The notes under the pieces were generated by a model. The model saw only the letters and a program-made list of their open reading frames with translations. It had not been told where the DNA came from and did no database searches. Made by a program: the position numbers and the translations under genes. Below are positions 1-7,058 of a stretch of 16,234 bases of DNA, piece by piece. Source of the DNA: Gammaproteobacteria bacterium (GTDB taxonomy: Bacteria > Pseudomonadota > Gammaproteobacteria > Eutrophobiales > Eutrophobiaceae); contig JAAZZI010000007.1 in assembly GCA_014239225.1 (NCBI GenBank), positions 1 to 16,234 on the forward strand, in the 5' to 3' direction. Positions within the stretch are counted from its first letter, which is position 1, and the number at the start of each line of letters is the position of its first letter.

Positions 1-1
1 T

Positions 2-551
2 GTGATGGCAGGTTATGAAGACCATGAGAATGATCGTGCGGTGGTTGATAACCTAAATGGTTTTGAAACCGCACAAGCTGACTTTTCCAGTTTCTTTATC
101 AGTCCGTCACTGACGTTAAGTTCAGTCTATCGTGTAGGTACACAAGTTGAACTACGTCCTTCCATGACATTCGCCTACAGTGCCGGTTGGTATGATGATT
201 ATGCAGAGTCAGGCACCACCCGTTCTGATCTGTTTATTGATGATCGCAACGTTCATGCATTAACCGGGCAACTACAATTAGCTGCTGCGTATTCTCTTGC
301 TGAAGAAAGTGAATTTGAAATACGTGCAGGGGCTAAAGCACGCTATACCGATAATGATGATATTGATGTGACTCTTGCGGGGACAGATTTTCGAATTCCC
401 AATGCTAGTGATGACAGCGTCTATGGGGGTTAACCTGCGGGTTGCCATTAAAGAAAGCATTAATTTAGTTGCTGATGTTGAACATGGCAGAGCCGGTGGT
501 GGAGAAGAACATATTGCCGCGATGCTGAAACTTGAATGGGTATTTAATTAA
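2..551 (+). pseudogene. Autotransporter C-terminal beta-barrel domain, 5'-partial and frameshifted
   Basis: This is the C-terminal end of an autotransporter-type outer-membrane protein; the passenger and the start of the barrel lie beyond the left edge. The visible part has alternating hydrophobic/polar beta-strands typical of the family: SPSLTLSS, a YSAGW motif, and DDRNVHALTGQLQLAA. The reading frame stops at 431-433 straight after DDSVYGG. In the +1 frame the barrel continues (VNLRVAIKESINLVADVEHG, then an HIAAMLKLEW strand) and ends FN at 549-551, so the last strand carries the near-terminal aromatic residue expected for recognition by the barrel-assembly machinery. Removing one G from the G5 run at 425-429 restores a single frame. 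Either the gene is inactivated, because loss of the last strand should abolish folding, or the run length is a sequencing error. It converges on the MFS gene with 18 bases between them. The family call is by recognition of the strand motifs. Confidence 0.75.
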
Positions 552-569
552 ATAACTAAAAATTTACTT

Positions 570-1737
570 TCAATCGAGTTCTCCCCTTTCTTCTTCTTTG
601 AGCCAGATAAAACCAATCACCATGGCACTAGCGCTCATCAGTGCTGAAAATAAGAATATTTCCATAGAGCCAAAACGACTCCATAAATAACCACTAATTA
701 ATGTTCCGAAAGCAAGCCCTGCACCAAAGCTAACGCTACTGTATAACGCCTGACCTCTACCCTGATGCTCCCCTTTAAACTCACGATGAATATATTGAAT
801 GGCAACAGCATGGTAAACACCAAAGGTGGCAGCATGTAAACATTGTGTGAATATTAAAATAAGTAAGTTATAGACAAAATAAGCGGTAGATAACCATCGT
901 ATCGTCCCTAAAATCAAAGTAAGCATCATTAACCAACGTAACTGAAAACGACTAATCACATGATGAATAAAGATATAAACTAAAACTTCTGCAATAACAC
1001 CAACAGCCCAAGCTACGCCAATAAAACTACTCGAGTAATTATGCTCTTCCAAATAAATAGAAAAGAAAGTGTAATAAGGGCCATGTCCTGCCTGTACTAA
1101 AAAACAAACAATCAGTAATGAAATAATATGGGGCTTGAGTAAAACTGATTTAAAAGTGGCCTTGACCGGCTGATATAGCTTTGTCTTAATTTCCGGAATA
1201 GATAAACTATTTAACCAAACTAACGTCATTGAAAATATCACTATTGGAACTAAACAAAAGATAGGTTTTTGTTCAAACAATTTTCCTAATAATACAACAG
1301 ATATAATAAAACCAACTGAACCCCATAATCTAACCTTAGTATAACTATCGCTTTTCTCCCCAAGGTGAGACAGTGTGATTGCTTCAATCTGCGGTAATGC
1401 CGCACTCCAGAAAATTGAAAATATAAAAAGGATAATGAAAAAGAGACCAAAAATCCTGATAGAGCAAAACAAAAACAAAAGAAACTACGGATAACAATGA
1501 AGTCATACGAATCATTTGAATTCGTTTACCCGTGTGATCAACAATCCAGCCCCAGATAAACGAAGAGAATATTTTATTAAAAACAATAATGGCCGATAAA
1601 ATTCCAATCTCTTCGGCATTCATACCTAATGATTTAAGATAAGGCGACCAATAAGGCATAAAAGCCCCAAGGGTCAGAAAGAAAAGAAAATAAAAACCGG
1701 ATAGTCGCCAATATGGCAAACCATCAGTGGTTATCAT
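570..1737 (-). pseudogene. MFS transporter, HcaT/LacY-like (MFS_1_like family), single-base frameshift
   Basis: Inner-membrane major facilitator transporter of the MFS_1_like group (HcaT, LacY relatives); the substrate cannot be read from the sequence. The N-terminal part (start ATG at 1735-1737) has hydrophobic helices, the early motif FMPYWSPYLKSLGMNAEEIG, and a helix 2-3 loop reading WGWIVDHTGKR. It then runs out of frame at about 1438-1442. The second part, in another frame down to the stop at 570, continues as FIILFIFSIFWSAALPQIEA and reaches a typical C-terminal half with KEEERGELD at the end. Removing one T (A on the + strand) from the five-base run at 1438-1442 joins the halves into about 388 residues, close to the family's usual length of about 380-400. 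The gene follows aroC with only 2 bases between them, so the two are probably co-transcribed. As written it would give a truncated protein. A homopolymer error is as likely as true decay because both halves are otherwise intact. Confidence 0.8.
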
Positions 1738-1739
1738 AA

Positions 1740-2837
1740 TTATTTACTTGATGGAATGATGGGGGTTTCTGAAACGACATCCGCATTTTGCCCGCGATGT
1801 CGAAGCACATGGTCCATTAAAACAAGCGCAAGCATGGCTTCTGCAATTGGTCTCGCACGAATACCGACACAAGGGTCATGTCGTCCCTTGGTGGCAACCT
1901 CAGCGGCTTGTCCTGACTTATCAACGGTATTACCCGGTAAGCGAATACTTGATGTTGGCTTAAGAGCAATACTCACAAGAATATCCTGGCCTGACGAGAT
2001 ACCCCCTAAAACGCCACCGGAATTATTACCCTCAAATCCTTCAGGTGTAATTTCATCTCGATGTACTGTGCCTTTGTGTTCAACACAACCAAAACCAACA
2101 CCAATCTCAACGCCTTTAACCGCATTAATACTCATCATGCCTTTGGCAATGTCAGCATCCAAACGATCAAAAATCGGTTCCCCCAATCCTACAGGGACAC
2201 TTTCTGCGTGAATATCAATGCGTGCACCAATAGATTCACCTTCTTTACGAAGTGCATCCATATAGTCATCAAGTTCAGAGATACGGCTTGGATCTGGGCA
2301 AAAGAAAACATTATTTTCAACTTCATTCCAACTTTTATGCTCAATCTTAATTGGGCCTAATTGTGACAAATAACCTCGAATAATTATTCCAAATTTTTCT
2401 TTTAGATATTTTTTTGCAATCGCGCCTGCTGCAACACGCATACAAGTTTCACGCGCAGAAGCACGGCCGCCGCCTCGATAATCCCGAATACCATATTTTT
2501 GTTGGTAGGTATAATCAGCATGGCCGGGGCGAAACATATCTTTAATGTCACCATAATCTTTTGATTTTTGATCTTCGTTTTCAATTATTAAACCAATCGG
2601 GGTGCCTGTTGTAATGCCTTCAAATACACCGGAGGTGATCTTAACTTTATCTGATTCTTTGCGTTGGGTAACGTGTCTTGATTTAGCGGGTTTTCGGCGG
2701 TCAAGATCGATTTGCAAATCAGTTTCTGATAACGCCATACCAGGAGGGCATCCATCAACAATACCTAAATAACCAGCACCATGACTCTCGCCTGAGGTAG
2801 TTAAAGTGAATAATTTTCCGAAAGTATTGCCTGACAT
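1740..2837 (-). CDS. aroC: Chorismate synthase
   Basis: Converts 5-enolpyruvylshikimate-3-phosphate to chorismate, the last common step of aromatic amino acid, folate and quinone synthesis; a cytoplasmic FMN-dependent homotetramer. At 365 residues it matches the usual bacterial length of about 360. Clear family signatures are GESHG at residues 16-20, RPGHADYT at 103-110, RGGGRASARET at 121-131 (bacterial enzymes often have RSSA here), and a C-terminal block GRHDPCVGIRARPIAEAMLA followed by HRGQN. The start at 2835-2837 (MSGNTFGKLF) is the standard N-terminus of the family. No strong Shine-Dalgarno sequence is visible before it. The gene is divergent from the TlpA-like gene, with 65 bases between the starts, and is the likely first gene of a two-gene unit with the MFS transporter. 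The gene looks intact. Confidence 0.98.
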   Translation of the reverse strand: MSGNTFGKLFTLTTSGESHGAGYLGIVDGCPPGMALSETDLQIDLDRRKPAKSRHVTQRKESDKVKITSGVFEGITTGTPIGLIIENEDQKSKDYGDIKDMFRPGHADYTYQQKYGIRDYRGGGRASARETCMRVAAGAIAKKYLKEKFGIIIRGYLSQLGPIKIEHKSWNEVENNVFFCPDPSRISELDDYMDALRKEGESIGARIDIHAESVPVGLGEPIFDRLDADIAKGMMSINAVKGVEIGVGFGCVEHKGTVHRDEITPEGFEGNNSGGVLGGISSGQDILVSIALKPTSSIRLPGNTVDKSGQAAEVATKGRHDPCVGIRARPIAEAMLALVLMDHVLRHRGQNADVVSETPIIPSSK

Positions 2838-2869
2838 AATGCTATATTGTATATGAAATGAAGAATCCT

Positions 2870-2881
2870 TACATTAATGTA
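2870..2881. promoter_or_regulatory. 12-bp perfect palindrome between divergent aroC and the TlpA-like gene
   Basis: TACATTAATGTA is a perfect 12-base inverted repeat in the 65-base divergent intergenic region. It overlaps a possible -10 element of the rightward gene (TAGAAT, 2880-2885). It also covers the area where a -35 for leftward aroC transcription would fall if TACAAT on the - strand is its -10. Such a placement fits a dimeric repressor or activator site. However, AT-rich DNA produces short palindromes by chance, no regulator gene is nearby, and the promoter elements themselves are weak matches. Confidence 0.25.
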
Positions 2882-2902
2882 GAATAAAATAAAATCTGCT
2901 TT

Positions 2903-3439
2903 ATGAAATTCTTATGCATAAGAAAATTAAAATTAATCCTATTTATTTTCCTTTTAGGATTGAATCCATCCTCATCTGCTGACGTCACAAAATTAACACT
3001 TATCGATACAAATGGTGTTGTGCGAGCCATGAGCGATTATATTGGTCAAGAGACATGGGTTTTAGTAAACGTTTGGAGCCCGACTTGTTCTTTTTGTGTG
3101 CAAGAGCTACCTAAAATATCACTCTTTAAAAAAAGTAATCCTGAAGTACCAGTTATTGCAGTAACACTTGATTATCCAAGTTTTGAATATGGTCGTATCG
3201 ATATTATCAAAGCATTTTTAAAAAAATACCCTCAGGACTATCCGATGTTTCTTGCAGATATTGGACAGGTATCAGACTTAATAGGTATGAGGTTGGTTGG
3301 CATCCCATTGGTTGCGCTTTTCAATCCTGAAGGCAAACCCGTTGCACGTTGGCCTGGTGAAATTGAAATTGATGAAATCGAAAAGTTTATTGCAAATTTT
3401 AAAGAGGATAATGACCCGCTCTCATCAGAATTTAATTAA
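2903..3439 (+). CDS. Exported TlpA/ResA-like thioredoxin-fold protein
   Basis: A 178-residue secreted thiol-disulfide protein of the TlpA/ResA/AhpC-TSA type. Residues 1 to about 26 form a signal peptide: basic start KFLCIRKLK, hydrophobic core LILFIFLLGL, and a small-residue cleavage area SSSA. The thioredoxin fold shows the redox motif CSFC at residues 62-65, preceded by VLVNVWSPT, and the cis-proline at residue 135 in the GIP motif, followed by VALFNPEGKPVARWPGEI. It therefore probably acts in the periplasm as a disulfide reductase or oxidase. It converges on the soxD-like gene with only 12 bases between the stop codons. In sox clusters thioredoxin-like partners (SoxW, SoxS) keep Sox proteins reduced, and TlpA-like proteins also serve cytochrome c maturation. 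A link to the neighbouring SoxCD is possible but rests on position only. The start is the only ATG that includes the full signal peptide. Confidence 0.85.
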   Translation: MKFLCIRKLKLILFIFLLGLNPSSSADVTKLTLIDTNGVVRAMSDYIGQETWVLVNVWSPTCSFCVQELPKISLFKKSNPEVPVIAVTLDYPSFEYGRIDIIKAFLKKYPQDYPMFLADIGQVSDLIGMRLVGIPLVALFNPEGKPVARWPGEIEIDEIEKFIANFKEDNDPLSSEFN

Positions 3440-3451
3440 AAATTAAAACTC

Positions 3452-3997
3452 TTATTGATGAGTAGTCTCCATTTCATAAATATTAATAAAACCCTCCTGA
3501 TTAGGCATTTCTACCTTTGGTAATGTTAAAGCCGTCATCTTTTCATCCTTACCGATAAGATCATTAAGATATAAAAGATATGCGGTTAGTGCATAGACTT
3601 TATTATTAGTCAGAGAACCAGGCGCGTTCATTGGTTTTGATCTTCTTATAAAATCAAATAATGTCGTTGCATAAGGCCAATAACTACCTATCGTCTTTTC
3701 TGGATATTCACTGATTAAACTCATTTCAGCACTAGCTAACTGGTCGGCAGTATGTCCAAACCCATTCTTACCGTGGCAAACCATACATTCAGCTTGATAA
3801 ATTTTCTCGCCTTCGTGGACACTACCTTCGCCTTCTGGCAATCCTTCTCCATCTGGAAAAATACTAATATCCCGTGCCGCAACTTCTTCAGGTGTTACTT
3901 CTTGACCAAGACCTGGCGTATTTTCAGATCTTGCGAAAAGAAAATTAATTCCAATCGCTATCAATACTAATATCAGAATCAGTCTTTTTTGTTTCAT
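3452..3997 (-). CDS. soxD: SoxD-like monoheme cytochrome c, sulfane/sulfite dehydrogenase subunit
   Basis: Periplasmic c-type cytochrome expected to accept electrons from the SoxC molybdoprotein. With the ATG at 3995-3997 it has 181 residues. Residues 1-22 form a basic then hydrophobic signal or anchor segment (KQKRLILILVLIAIGINFLF). The mature N-terminus GLGQEVTPEEVAARDI, the heme motif CMVCH at residues 71-75, the SYWPYATTLFDFIRR block, the probable axial methionine 123 in SKPMNAP, and the tail MPNQEGFI match the N-terminal cytochrome domain of SoxD. It lacks the second heme domain of diheme SoxD such as that of Paracoccus. The reading frame is open back to a GTG at 4084, but that start would lie deep inside soxC and put the signal segment internally, so I prefer 3997 (or ATG at 4006). 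The overlap with soxC is then 53 bases and implies coupled translation. Confidence 0.85.
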   Translation of the reverse strand: MKQKRLILILVLIAIGINFLFARSENTPGLGQEVTPEEVAARDISIFPDGEGLPEGEGSVHEGEKIYQAECMVCHGKNGFGHTADQLASAEMSLISEYPEKTIGSYWPYATTLFDFIRRSKPMNAPGSLTNNKVYALTAYLLYLNDLIGKDEKMTALTLPKVEMPNQEGFINIYEMETTHQ

Positions 3998-5306
3998 CTT
4001 TATCATAAACATGTGACACAAAACCATCGCTGTCAACATGCCAGTTAATAATAGCATTGTAATGAAAGAAGCCCTGCCGACCACGTTCCATTACCAATTT
4101 TTTTCGTTCTGGTTGTACATAGCCCGTTTCATCTGTTGCCCGACTTTTTAATACCCCAGGTTTACCATTCCAATGCCAAGGGATACGAAAACGTGTGAAC
4201 GCACGATCAAGAACGGGTTCCTGTAATTCTGCTTCTGCCCAACTGTTACCATCATCAGCAGAAACCTCTACTTTTTTAATTTTTCCTCTTCCAGACCATG
4301 CCAAACCAGTAATTTGATATAAACCCGATTGTTTTAATATCATATGTGCAGAAGGCGATGTAATTAAGGATTTCGCTTCCATTACAAAAGTAAACATCCT
4401 TGCTTTTCCTGAAGGCTGTAGTTCGGTATAGCGTGAAGTCTCATTACGCGCCATCACTGGACGATTAGTTAATTTTAAACGATGTAACCACTTAACATTA
4501 AGCACTCCCTCCCATCCGGGGACAATTAGTCGAACCGGATAACCATTCTCAGGACGAATACGTTCTCCATTTTGATAAAACGCTAGAAAAGCATCATCCA
4601 ATGCTTTTTTAATCGGAATGGATACTTGCATAGCAAAAGCATCGGCGCCTTCAGCAATCAACCATTTTGCTTTTTTACTTGTTCCAACTTCATCTAATAG
4701 CACTGACAAAGGAACACCAGTCCACTCACTACATGAGGCCATGCCATTAAAATAACCTGCCTCAGACATTGATGGTTGACTATGCCAACCTGCATTACTA
4801 TTCCCCCCACATTCAATAAAACAGGTTTTTGATTGCATTGGATATCTTAATAAATCATCAATAGTAAAAATTAAATCTTTTTTTACTAGACCATGAATTA
4901 ATAAACGATGTTTTTTGGGGTTAATTTGTGGGACGCCGTTATGATGTCGCTCAAAATGTAAGCCATTTGGTGTAATAGCCCCTTCCATTAAATGTAATGG
5001 TGTCCAAGAAACGCCGTTACCTGGAACCACTTCATTTGTCGATGGGTAACGCAGAACATTATCTTCGAATTTCGAAGGTTGCCCATAAGTAGAGAAAGGC
5101 GTGCCTGGCTCATGCATCCAGGTTAAATCAGAGAATTTCTTTTTTGAAACACTATCATTTTCTTTTGCCGATACAAGAGAAACTGTTGAGGCTAAACTGG
5201 TTATAATGCCAAATTGTAAACCTCTTTTTAGAAATAAACGCCGGTCCAGTAATCCATTTTCAGCAACTTGATTCTCTTTAAGATAGCGATCGTTTATACG
5301 ATCCAT
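3945..5306 (-). CDS. soxC: SoxC, molybdopterin subunit of sulfane dehydrogenase
   Basis: Periplasmic Mo-cofactor oxidoreductase of the sulfite oxidase family. With SoxD it oxidises the sulfane sulfur carried on SoxY in the Sox thiosulfate pathway. The 453-residue protein starts with a Tat signal: twin arginines at 22-23 (DRRLFLKRGL) and a hydrophobic run to about residue 46. The oxidoreductase molybdopterin domain spans roughly 100-285, with ITPNGLHFERHH at 111-122 and the Mo-ligand cysteine 166 in FIECGGNS. The dimerisation domain follows at about 300-425 (GLAWSGRGKI, VEVSADDGNSW, SRATDETGYVQP). A GAGG ribosome site lies 7 bases before the ATG. The gene follows the GAF/HD-GYP gene by 18 bases and overlaps the soxD-like cytochrome gene. 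No soxXYZAB genes are in the window. Similarity is clearly closer to SoxC than to SorA-type sulfite dehydrogenase, though the physiological substrate cannot be proven from sequence. Confidence 0.93.
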   Translation of the reverse strand: MDRINDRYLKENQVAENGLLDRRLFLKRGLQFGIITSLASTVSLVSAKENDSVSKKKFSDLTWMHEPGTPFSTYGQPSKFEDNVLRYPSTNEVVPGNGVSWTPLHLMEGAITPNGLHFERHHNGVPQINPKKHRLLIHGLVKKDLIFTIDDLLRYPMQSKTCFIECGGNSNAGWHSQPSMSEAGYFNGMASCSEWTGVPLSVLLDEVGTSKKAKWLIAEGADAFAMQVSIPIKKALDDAFLAFYQNGERIRPENGYPVRLIVPGWEGVLNVKWLHRLKLTNRPVMARNETSRYTELQPSGKARMFTFVMEAKSLITSPSAHMILKQSGLYQITGLAWSGRGKIKKVEVSADDGNSWAEAELQEPVLDRAFTRFRIPWHWNGKPGVLKSRATDETGYVQPERKKLVMERGRQGFFHYNAIINWHVDSDGFVSHVYDKDETKKTDSDISIDSDWN

Positions 5307-5324
5307 TATTGCCTCACAAACGAA

Positions 5325-6962
5325 TTAATTAAGTGGGTTATAGCCAGGAATATCTTGGAAGTTGATTTCATCGATTTGATCTTTATTAAGATGCTCCTTT
5401 GCATAAATTAAGTATATCTTTTTATCTATAAAAACATCGAACAAATCGGGATCAATATGATTTTCTAATTTCATTCGTCCGAGTATTTTAAGTGCTCTTG
5501 ATAATGACATCCCCTTCTTATACGGTCTGTCCCCGGCAGTAAGTGCCTCGAAGATATCAGCTATTGCAATCATTCTGGCTGGAATTGACATCTGATTTCC
5601 TTTTAATTTGTTGGGATAACCAGTGCCATCCATCTTTTCATGATGACACCCAGCAAATTCAGGGACATTCTTCAGATGCTTAGGGTAAGGTAATGATTCG
5701 AGCATTTTGATAGTCATGGAAACATGGTTATTGATAATCTCCCGTTCTTTTCTATTAAGTGTTCCACGTGATATTTGTAAGTTCTCTACTTCATTATCAT
5801 TTAATAAATGAACGCTTTCACCAGTAGAATTCTCATAGACATTTTCTGAAAGTTCTTTTATCCGTTTTAAATCATTATCAAGAAGTGACTCACCACCAAT
5901 ATTATATTTTTCTATTTCTATCCTTTCGTCATCAAGCTCTTTCAGCTTATTTTTTAATGCAGAATTATTCTCGAGTTCCTTATCAATATCATCACAATCT
6001 TTATTTTCTTTTATTATTGCTTTCAATGCTGTGATAACTGCATCTCTCTTTAATACTTCAAAACGAATATCAACAAGATTAATTCTGTCAAATATTGTTT
6101 CTAACTTTGTCGATTTATCAACAACATATTCTGGTGTGGTTATTTTTCCACAATCATGCAGCCAAGCGGCGACATTAAGTTCATACATTTCATTATCATT
6201 CATAGAAAAATCTTTCAATGGACCTCTATCAATCTTATTCGTTGCATCAGCCAACATGTCCGTAATGATAGGGACTCGACGACAATGTTTTGCTGTGTAT
6301 GGTGACTTTTCGTCAATCGCTGTAGCGATTAATTGAATAAATGAATCAAATAAATTTTTCTGTGCATTAATTAATGTTTTATTGGTAATAGTAACTGCGG
6401 CTTGTGATGCAAGTGATTCTATTAATTGCTGATCTAGTGCACTAAAAGAAATAATTTTTTTTGTGTTTTTATCAATCGTATTAATTAACTGAAGAACGCC
6501 AATAATATCATGTTCATGATTTGTCATTGGTACCGTGAGGAATGAGGTGGAACGATACCCCATTTTTTTATCAAAATTTCTTGTGCCAGAAAAATCGAAG
6601 TCTTCATTTACGTAAGCATCTTCAATATTAACTGTTTGCGCACTATTAACGGCATATGCAGCAACCATTTTATTATTTGTGTTGCCTTCATCATCATAAA
6701 GTGAAATTGGTGGCAGTAAAATCTCCTCACCACTAGTTCCGCCTTTATGCAAAGCTAAAGAATGGTTATGTAATATTTCAAACTTTAAACTTTTTTCATT
6801 TGTGCAGACATACAAAGTACCGCCATCGGAGTTGGTAATACCCATAGCTTTAACAAGTATGAGTTCAAGAAGACGATCATGATCTTTTTCTGCAGAAAGC
6901 GCGATTCCAATCTCATTGAGCTCACGAAGCAAATCAGGAATATTGTTTAAAGATTGATCCAT
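5325..6962 (-). CDS. GAF domain HD-GYP phosphohydrolase, putative c-di-GMP phosphodiesterase
   Basis: Cytoplasmic signalling protein of 545 residues with no signal peptide or membrane segment. A GAF domain covers about residues 20-195 (ends SLASQAAVTITNKTLI). An HD-GYP domain follows, with H269-D270 in LHDCGKI, H413 in NNHVSM, H440-H441 in CHHEKMDGTGYP, the GYP triplet at 448-450, and D469 in AIADIFEA. All metal-binding and GYP residues look intact, so c-di-GMP hydrolysis is plausible. Between the HDxGK motif and H413 there is a charged, helical insertion of about 100 residues (roughly 305-400), making the catalytic domain longer than the minimal HD-GYP. No upstream Shine-Dalgarno is evident. 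The gene lies 18 bases upstream of soxC on the same strand, so it is probably the first gene of an operon with soxCD. The signal sensed by the GAF domain is unknown. Confidence 0.9.
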   Translation of the reverse strand: MDQSLNNIPDLLRELNEIGIALSAEKDHDRLLELILVKAMGITNSDGGTLYVCTNEKSLKFEILHNHSLALHKGGTSGEEILLPPISLYDDEGNTNNKMVAAYAVNSAQTVNIEDAYVNEDFDFSGTRNFDKKMGYRSTSFLTVPMTNHEHDIIGVLQLINTIDKNTKKIISFSALDQQLIESLASQAAVTITNKTLINAQKNLFDSFIQLIATAIDEKSPYTAKHCRRVPIITDMLADATNKIDRGPLKDFSMNDNEMYELNVAAWLHDCGKITTPEYVVDKSTKLETIFDRINLVDIRFEVLKRDAVITALKAIIKENKDCDDIDKELENNSALKNKLKELDDERIEIEKYNIGGESLLDNDLKRIKELSENVYENSTGESVHLLNDNEVENLQISRGTLNRKEREIINNHVSMTIKMLESLPYPKHLKNVPEFAGCHHEKMDGTGYPNKLKGNQMSIPARMIAIADIFEALTAGDRPYKKGMSLSRALKILGRMKLENHIDPDLFDVFIDKKIYLIYAKEHLNKDQIDEINFQDIPGYNPLN

Positions 6963-7058
6963 AACAAATTATTACGCGCTCACATTTAAGAATCGACGTA
7001 ATGAAGTGTGAAATAAAATGGATCAGATTTCTAGCGTTATCTGCCCTAATCTTACAGA

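Noticed and set aside
425..1442. Programmed ribosomal frameshifting at the two broken genes
   Set aside because: Neither site shows a slippery heptamer with a downstream stem, and neither protein family is known to use recoding; indel or sequencing error is simpler.
1756..2211. Open frames on the + strand opposite aroC, with similar ones opposite htpG, mlaF, mlaE and the HD-GYP gene
   Set aside because: They lie entirely antisense to well-recognised genes, show no family motifs and have the composition expected of shadow frames.
3998..4084. N-terminal extension of the soxD-like frame to a GTG at 4084
   Set aside because: It would add 29 residues before the signal segment and deepen the overlap with soxC to 140 bases; ATG at 3997 or 4006 gives a normal signal peptide.
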